NCBI GenBank assembly: GCA_031284295.1
Contig: JAITAE010000117.1
Coordinates: forward strand, 1 to 9,163
Length of the DNA: 9,163 nucleotides
Source of the DNA: Spirochaetaceae bacterium
GTDB lineage: Bacteria; Spirochaetota; Spirochaetia; Treponematales; Breznakiellaceae
Direction: 5' to 3'
Shown piece by piece: positions 5,418-9,163 of this stretch; within the stretch, counting starts at the first letter, position 1, and each line of letters opens with the position of its first letter. The position numbers and the translations under genes are program-made. The notes under the pieces were generated by a model. That model had not been told where the DNA came from. It saw only the letters and a program-made list of their open reading frames with translations, and searched no databases.

Positions 5418-7463
5418 TTAGCTATTTGCTTTTTTGAGTTCTTCAATTGATTTCTTAAAAAGTGAAAATGTATCTTTTTGCTTTTCTACCCAAAAAACGG
5501 GCTTGAATTTATCTGTTCCGGCATTTCGAAAAAGTATTTCCGTATCCGTTCTGTAAGCTACACTGTTTTTGCCGCACAGGTAGCTGTCCAGAACCGTTAC
5601 CACCGCAAGCGCAAAAAAGATGAGGGATGCGTTGTTTTTCTGATTCTTTCCAAGCAAAATGTTAAGCCGTTTGGATAAAGGATTTTCCACCTGAAAATTG
5701 TACGCCGCCCATGGATTTTCTATGCCCATTACCGGCACATTGCTGGACGCGCCGCCTTTTTTTTGCGCTTCCTCTATAGCTGCGGCGCAGCTCGCTAAAT
5801 CCCTGCGCAGGCGGCTCCCCGCGGCATAAAGCGCAACAACATCTTTTTTCAAAAAAGAAGGCGGTGTATGCGGCGTATACTCGTAGTATGGCAAAAAATA
5901 ATACTTCCTTATCCAGTGAAGGTCCGAGGCGATATTTACCGCGTACGTGGAATTTCTTTTCTGAGCCGAATATTCGAAAAAATGCGCGTATTCGTATATG
6001 CGTGGAAGGTATTTTTTTTCAAAACTCTCTGAAATGGCGGTGTGCCAGTCATCGACAATTTCGTTAAGTGAATTCGAGTTTAACGCACCGGCAAATTTTA
6101 TGTAACGAAAGCCGTAAAGAAGCTCCTCAAGTATCTGTGACAGGATCAGCGCAAGGTGAACGGGGTCCTCCGGCGCGATCAGTTCTCCGTTCTTTTTAAT
6201 TTCAAAAACATCGGAAAAATACGGATAAAAATCCGGCAACTTGTCAATTTTATCCCAAGGCGCCTGCGGAAACAGGGTTTTAAGTATCTGGATACCGCGT
6301 TCAAAAGCTCTCGCTCCGGCGGCATCCGGCTCCTTCTGCCTGTCCCGCCCTGAATGCCCGGTATCATCCATAGCATCATTACCGGCCTCCGCATCATGTT
6401 CAGTTCCACTGTCGTCAGACGGCGCAATGTCGGACTCCGGCGCTTCCGCATTATTTGTCCAGGCGGAATCCGGGGATATTTTATCCGATTCCCCAAGCCC
6501 CAAAAATAAGCTATAGTTTTCACTGTTTTCAATAAAGAATAATTCATACTGTTGATAGTAAGACGATATGGTTTTCATCAAAAGTGGATACAGCAAATTG
6601 CGAAGTTTTAAACATACAAACTGCCACGATTTAACCGCTTCCGTTATCCGTCCGCTCAGCTTTTTATTTTCTTTCGAAGGATTCCCCAGAAAAATAATAT
6701 CACGCAAAACCCCAAACGCTCTACGGATGTCTTTTTCCACATCCAGTTTTTCCATGATGTATACGGGTTTGTAAATTTCTCGCAGTATCGTTTCAAAATC
6801 ATTTACAAAAACATTACGCGGATGTGATTGTATCCTGGATATTTCACCAGCGATGACATCAATTTTCCACTGGCGGATGACATTCAAAATTGCAAACGCT
6901 TTATGGGAGGTGCTTTGTAGCTTACGGCTCAGTTCTGCATTGCTACGTGGGAATAACAGTCGCGTGGACGTTACTAGTTGTTCGAGTTGTCCGTAGTATT
7001 CGTTTAAGGTATATTTTACAAACCATTGACTCACCCTGTCACGCGGGGCATTAAAAAAAGAAAACCTGGATACAAGAACCTGTGCCATGGTTTTTATTCC
7101 GAATTCGCTGCTTCCGGCGCATATATCCATCTTTACGCGCTCTCTGTACAACGGCAGGGACGGCCTTTTGAATTTCGGCGGGGCAGGGCCGGGTAGTTTG
7201 CTGCCGGCCGCCGGGGCAAGCTCGACCAAACGTTTAGGTTTTGGAGACGCGCTTCCGTATGGCGGGGGCGTGCTATCGTCTTTTTTTCCTGCTTGGTAAC
7301 CTGAACGGTCCGTGTATCCGGTATTGAGAGAGGCTTTTTTTTCTTCGCCGACCTCACCGCCCAGCAGCTTCTGCATGCGTCTGGATTCTTTTTCATCCAT
7401 AGGCCCCAGCCTTTTCTTTACATTGTCAAGTTCACCGGGCTCGTAAACAGGTTTTTTTGCCAT
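5418..7463 (-). CDS. Unrecognised 681-residue protein, likely spirochaete-type conserved hypothetical
   Basis: I do not recognise a characterised family. ATG 7463 is the chosen start: GAGG lies 5 nt upstream, it gives the sensible N-terminus MAKKPVYEPGELDNVKKRLG, and the longer frame to 7532 would overlap the upstream gene by 62 nt. Residues 1-40 are charged and helical, with a MQKLLGGEVGEEK segment I associate with treponemal hypotheticals, though that is from memory. Residues 41-105 are a proline- and lysine-rich, probably disordered linker. Residues 110-322 form a helical domain rich in aromatic and basic residues. Residues 325-385 are a second low-complexity linker, strongly acidic. Residues 386-681 form a second helical domain containing one hydrophobic stretch (612-630, ASLIFFALAVVTVLDSYLC). 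No signal peptide and no catalytic motif is seen. Its ribosome binding site overlaps the stop codon of the DUF2804 gene upstream, implying coupled translation. It could be a scaffold or cytoplasmic partner protein; function is unknown. Confidence 0.8.
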   Translation of the reverse strand: MAKKPVYEPGELDNVKKRLGPMDEKESRRMQKLLGGEVGEEKKASLNTGYTDRSGYQAGKKDDSTPPPYGSASPKPKRLVELAPAAGSKLPGPAPPKFKRPSLPLYRERVKMDICAGSSEFGIKTMAQVLVSRFSFFNAPRDRVSQWFVKYTLNEYYGQLEQLVTSTRLLFPRSNAELSRKLQSTSHKAFAILNVIRQWKIDVIAGEISRIQSHPRNVFVNDFETILREIYKPVYIMEKLDVEKDIRRAFGVLRDIIFLGNPSKENKKLSGRITEAVKSWQFVCLKLRNLLYPLLMKTISSYYQQYELFFIENSENYSLFLGLGESDKISPDSAWTNNAEAPESDIAPSDDSGTEHDAEAGNDAMDDTGHSGRDRQKEPDAAGARAFERGIQILKTLFPQAPWDKIDKLPDFYPYFSDVFEIKKNGELIAPEDPVHLALILSQILEELLYGFRYIKFAGALNSNSLNEIVDDWHTAISESFEKKYLPRIYEYAHFFEYSAQKRNSTYAVNIASDLHWIRKYYFLPYYEYTPHTPPSFLKKDVVALYAAGSRLRRDLASCAAAIEEAQKKGGASSNVPVMGIENPWAAYNFQVENPLSKRLNILLGKNQKNNASLIFFALAVVTVLDSYLCGKNSVAYRTDTEILFRNAGTDKFKPVFWVEKQKDTFSLFKKSIEELKKANS

Positions 7464-7468
7464 ATTAA

Positions 7469-7472
7469 CCTC
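7469..7472 (-). promoter_or_regulatory. Ribosome binding site deciding the start of the 681-residue protein
   Basis: GAGG on the minus strand, 5 nt before ATG 7463. It overlaps the TGA (7473-7471) of the upstream gene, the usual arrangement for translational coupling. It argues against the longer frame starting at 7532. Confidence 0.7.
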
Positions 7473-8514
7473 ACAACTTAAATTTAAAATTTTCCAGAAT
7501 TCCCATAACATTCCTGATAGGCAGCTTTTCACTTTTCTGCGTCATCAACATTCCGTTGAATAGGCCTATAGAGCATATATGTTCCATGCTTATAAAAAAC
7601 AAATCCAGCGGCGTGTTTGTATCTTCTACCAACTTGAAATTCAAGTCAACCATGCCCTCTATATCCTGAATCACAAATTCGCCGTACTCCGCCCCGGTTA
7701 TGCGTACCGGCGGTAGCGGCGTCAATACGCCGTCAAGCCAGAGCGCGTTTTCATTGTTCACATTAAGCTTTCTGACGATATTTTCACCCAGACTAAAGCC
7801 GAAACGCCGTCCCCCGGTGTCAAAACCAAAAGCGCGGCAACTGATATAATTCGAACGGTACGGTATAAAGCCTTTGCAGTCACGAAATAGACCGTTAGCC
7901 GATTCGCCGTGCAGCGTAAATGTCGTGTCTCCCAGAACGACACTCCCTTCGATACCGGAAAAATTTTTAAAGATATACATGGAACGGTTTTCCGCGATAA
8001 AAAGATTTGCCGCAAGTGGCGTTGCATTTTTAAGATCAATGTCAAATACAAGATCGGCCCTGAAAAGCGGCCGTTCTATAGCGGAGTCAACCGACAGGCT
8101 GAGCGTTACTTTATGGGAAACAAAACAGTTGTGTATGCGAAACGAAAAGCCTCCGCAAGTCTGATCGACAACAGTATCGTTCAAACTCTGCGGCATACTC
8201 CACGCCGAAAACGGGCGTGTCTTGAAAATATGCAGTTTTTCTTTGCTTTGCCTGTTCCAAAAAACGATTTCCGCAAAACAAAAAAATTTCATGTTTGCGA
8301 TCACAATTTCCATTAGAATGTTATCGCTCTGTACGGTAAAAGCCTGCCATTCTTTCAGGCGAAAATCCAAAATCCAGGCTGGAAGCGAAATGCGATAGGG
8401 CCTGTTTACAGCCAACAGATCTACCTTTTCAAAAGGAGTCGTCCATGTCCCCTGTATTGGCTTCCCCGCCTCGACCGGCTCGTCCCGCTGTGGAAGCAAA
8501 TGACGTGTATACAT
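7471..8514 (-). CDS. DUF2804 domain protein
   Basis: A complete 347-residue protein covering a whole DUF2804 domain, a family of unknown function thought to be related to lipocalin-like CrtC/AttH proteins. Typical features appear in order. Near residues 50-62 is the L-K-E-W-x-x-F/Y motif (FRLKEWQAFTV). Central beta-rich segments follow, then GLFRDCKGFIPYRSNY (208-223) and GGRRFGFSLGENIV (234-247). After these come NNENALWLDGVLTPL (253-267) and a terminal segment with GLFNGMLM and LPIRNVMGILENFKFKL. The pattern of short beta strands and aromatic residues fits a beta-barrel. No signal peptide is visible, so it is probably cytoplasmic. ATG 8514 is the only start codon in the upstream open stretch; it lacks a ribosome binding site, while a TATACT (8527-8522) lies just 7 nt away, so the message may be almost leaderless. 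It is the first gene of a two-gene minus-strand unit. Confidence 0.8.
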   Translation of the reverse strand: MYTRHLLPQRDEPVEAGKPIQGTWTTPFEKVDLLAVNRPYRISLPAWILDFRLKEWQAFTVQSDNILMEIVIANMKFFCFAEIVFWNRQSKEKLHIFKTRPFSAWSMPQSLNDTVVDQTCGGFSFRIHNCFVSHKVTLSLSVDSAIERPLFRADLVFDIDLKNATPLAANLFIAENRSMYIFKNFSGIEGSVVLGDTTFTLHGESANGLFRDCKGFIPYRSNYISCRAFGFDTGGRRFGFSLGENIVRKLNVNNENALWLDGVLTPLPPVRITGAEYGEFVIQDIEGMVDLNFKLVEDTNTPLDLFFISMEHICSIGLFNGMLMTQKSEKLPIRNVMGILENFKFKL

Positions 8515-8631
8515 CGTTAAAAGTATACAGATACCAGACGCTTGTTTATAGTGTGGAACTGCGCTTAACGCGCCGCGCCATCTAAATGAATAATTAACAA
8601 TACTTTACCTTTCACTGCCGCCTGCTACTCA

Positions 8632-8704
8632 GGTTAAAGCCTTCGCGCCGTTGCCGGACCGGCGCTAAGAATTTTTTCTAAACGGCGGTATGGTCCGCTT
8701 AACC
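8632..8704 (+). repeat. Long-range inverted repeat with alternative inner stems
   Basis: GGTTAA (8632-8637) pairs with TTAACC (8699-8704), and the neighbouring GC on each side can extend this. Inside, GCGCCG (8645-8650) can pair with CGGCGC (8660-8665), which is followed six bases later by TTTTTT (8672-8677). Alternatively CGGACC (8655-8660) can pair with GGTCCG (8692-8697). The two inner stems exclude each other. This could be a small RNA, an attenuator-like switch or a decayed palindromic repeat. Confidence 0.3.
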
Positions 8705-8719
8705 ACATTAAGTAAGGAA

Positions 8720-8737
8720 ACGAGCTTGCGACGGCAT
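8720..8737 (+). repeat. Imperfect direct repeat, copy 1
   Basis: ACGAGCTTGCGACGGCAT. It matches the second copy at 9001-9019 with one inserted T and one A/G change. Both copies have GGAAAC nearby, before the first and after the second. Confidence 0.45.
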
Positions 8738-8855
8738 CTTCGACTGTACCCGCGTATTTAAACCTCACTATTATCCCGACACGATTGTAAATACCGGTTT
8801 TCCCGTACGGAGAGCCTATTCAGGACACGAATATCCGCGCAAGGGATAGAAGCGG

Positions 8856-8895
8856 AATAACGCCGCCCGGCGCGGCAGCGCCACGCGGCGTTATT
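8856..8895 (+). repeat. Strong two-part hairpin AATAACGCCGC / GCGGCGTTATT
   Basis: Eleven-base perfect outer arms (8856-8866 and 8885-8895) enclose a second perfect stem GGCGC-GGCA-GCGCC (8869-8882). Only two unpaired bases on each side separate the two stems. The total of 16 pairs, mostly GC, makes it the most stable structure in the window. No T-run follows. Confidence 0.6.
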
Positions 8896-8910
8896 ATAGC
8901 GGATAGCCCG

Positions 8911-8929
8911 GTCGCCGCGCAGCGGCGAT
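8911..8929 (+). repeat. Hairpin TCGCCGC-GCA-GCGGCGA
   Basis: Seven perfect base pairs around a GCA loop, extendable by a G-T pair at 8911/8929. It lies 16 bases after the larger hairpin, so the two may form one composite element. Confidence 0.55.
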
Positions 8930-8992
8930 GCGCCCATATACCAAAACTAAATCCACAGTTTGAATGATGCCCTGATACTAGTGGGCGGGGCA

Positions 8993-9022
8993 TTGACAAA
9001 ACGAGCTTTGCGGCGGCATAGT
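8993..9022 (+). promoter_or_regulatory. Sigma-70 promoter for the gene at 9042
   Basis: A perfect TTGACA -35 (8993-8998) and CATAGT (9017-9022, four of six consensus bases) are separated by 18 bp. Transcription would start near 9029, about 13 nt before the ATG. Most of the second copy of the direct repeat lies in the spacer. Confidence 0.45.
9001..9019 (+). repeat. Imperfect direct repeat, copy 2
   Basis: ACGAGCTTTGCGGCGGCAT, the partner of the copy at 8720-8737. It sits between the -35 and -10 elements of the promoter at 8993-9022, so a protein bound here could block that promoter. Confidence 0.4.
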
Positions 9023-9041
9023 TAGGAAACTGCGGAACAGT

Positions 9042-9163
9042 ATGAACAAAGTTATTTTAAAGGCGGAGGACCTTGATGGTTTTTTGACCGTTGGCGACAA
9101 ATCCGCCATCGCAAGTATGGATGGCATTTACCGCGAGGTTTTGGCTTGTTTCTGCCTGTATGA
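9042..9163 (+). CDS. Unidentified gene, first 40 codons (3' end outside window)
   Basis: ATG 9042 opens a frame that is still open at the window edge. The peptide begins MNKVILKAEDLDGFLTVGDK and continues with a mixed hydrophobic/charged segment ending in VLACFCLY. I do not recognise a family and see no signal peptide. An in-frame TGA lies at 8994-8996 with no ATG, GTG or TTG between it and 9042, which supports this start. The ribosome binding site is weak (GCGGAAC), and a good promoter lies about 20 bp upstream. The ATG at 9076, though preceded by a fine GGAGG, is out of frame and closes after three codons. With so little protein visible it may also be a spurious frame. Confidence 0.5.
   Translation, partial: MNKVILKAEDLDGFLTVGDKSAIASMDGIYREVLACFCLY

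Larger units (their letters stand above)
8515..9041. other. 527-bp divergent gap without a gene, rich in inverted repeats
   Basis: No frame on either strand encodes a recognisable protein. The gap separates the minus-strand DUF2804 unit from a plus-strand gene, so it should hold divergent promoters. It also contains a long-range inverted repeat at 8632-8704, a strong two-part hairpin at 8856-8895, a second hairpin at 8911-8929, and an imperfect direct repeat. These are described separately. Confidence 0.6.

Noticed and set aside
7464..7532. N-terminal extension of the 681-residue protein to ATG 7532
   Set aside because: It would overlap the DUF2804 gene by 62 nt, whereas ATG 7463 has a well-placed GAGG and a more natural N-terminus.
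7909..8316. 135-codon plus-strand open frame opposite the DUF2804 gene
   Set aside because: The minus-strand reading shows the DUF2804 motifs from end to end. The plus-strand peptide is basic, has no pattern and lacks a promoter context.
8851..8900. Integron attC site
   Set aside because: The palindrome is suggestive in size, but the conserved RYYYAAC and GTRRRRY-type ends are absent and no integrase or cassette is nearby.
8515..9041. CRISPR array or retron-type RNA in the divergent gap
   Set aside because: There are only two imperfect repeat copies with no regular spacers, and no cas genes or reverse transcriptase in the window.

Overview
The window reads as a bacterial chromosome segment with about 88 percent coding sequence. 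It has a patchy base composition, GGAGG-type ribosome binding sites, one TTG start and two long structured gaps. The gene content is a YchF GTPase, a uracil permease, cobalamin salvage enzymes, a DUF2804 protein and a large unrecognised protein whose N-terminus has a pattern I associate with treponemes. This fits a spirochaete of the Treponema type, possibly gut-associated. That placement is inference: there is no rRNA or other phylogenetic marker here, and I could not search a database.

Layout. (1) Positions 2-1876, plus strand: the 3' end of ychF, then after 18 nt a complete UraA-type uracil/xanthine permease. A GC-rich inverted repeat straddles the permease stop codon. (2) Positions 1952-3774, plus strand: a family 2 glycosyltransferase overlapping (ATGA) a dTDP-glucose 4,6-dehydratase. 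The glycosyltransferase gene is clearly AT-richer than its surroundings. It also lacks the stretch where the family normally carries its catalytic base, so it is probably a decayed or divergent piece of a surface-glycan locus. (3) Positions 3775-4373: about 600 bp without an intact gene. It holds a G-rich tract, a 22-codon minus-strand fragment resembling the N-terminus of an ISAzo13-type transposase, and a dense cluster of hairpins and palindromes. (4) Positions 4374-5391, plus strand: corrinoid adenosyltransferase (CobO/BtuR) and CobU, two consecutive steps of cobamide salvage and nucleotide-loop assembly. (5) Positions 8514-5418, minus strand: a two-gene unit made of a DUF2804 protein and a 681-residue unrecognised protein. 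The ribosome binding site of the second overlaps the stop codon of the first. This unit runs tail to tail into cobU with only 26 nt between stop codons. (6) Positions 8515-9041: about 530 bp without a gene, containing several strong inverted repeats, an imperfect direct repeat and a good sigma-70 promoter. (7) Positions 9042-9163: the start of an unidentified plus-strand gene that leaves the window.

How the genes work together. ychF and uraA look like housekeeping genes. The glycosyltransferase and dehydratase would act in dTDP-deoxysugar and surface polysaccharide synthesis, but no rmlA, rmlC or rmlD partner is present. CobO and CobU adenosylate and activate imported or internally made corrinoids. 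The most novel item is the DUF2804 plus 681-residue pair, which looks translationally coupled and has no assigned function. The second is the set of structured elements in the two gaps. I see no CRISPR array, phage module, toxin-antitoxin pair or recognisable defence system.
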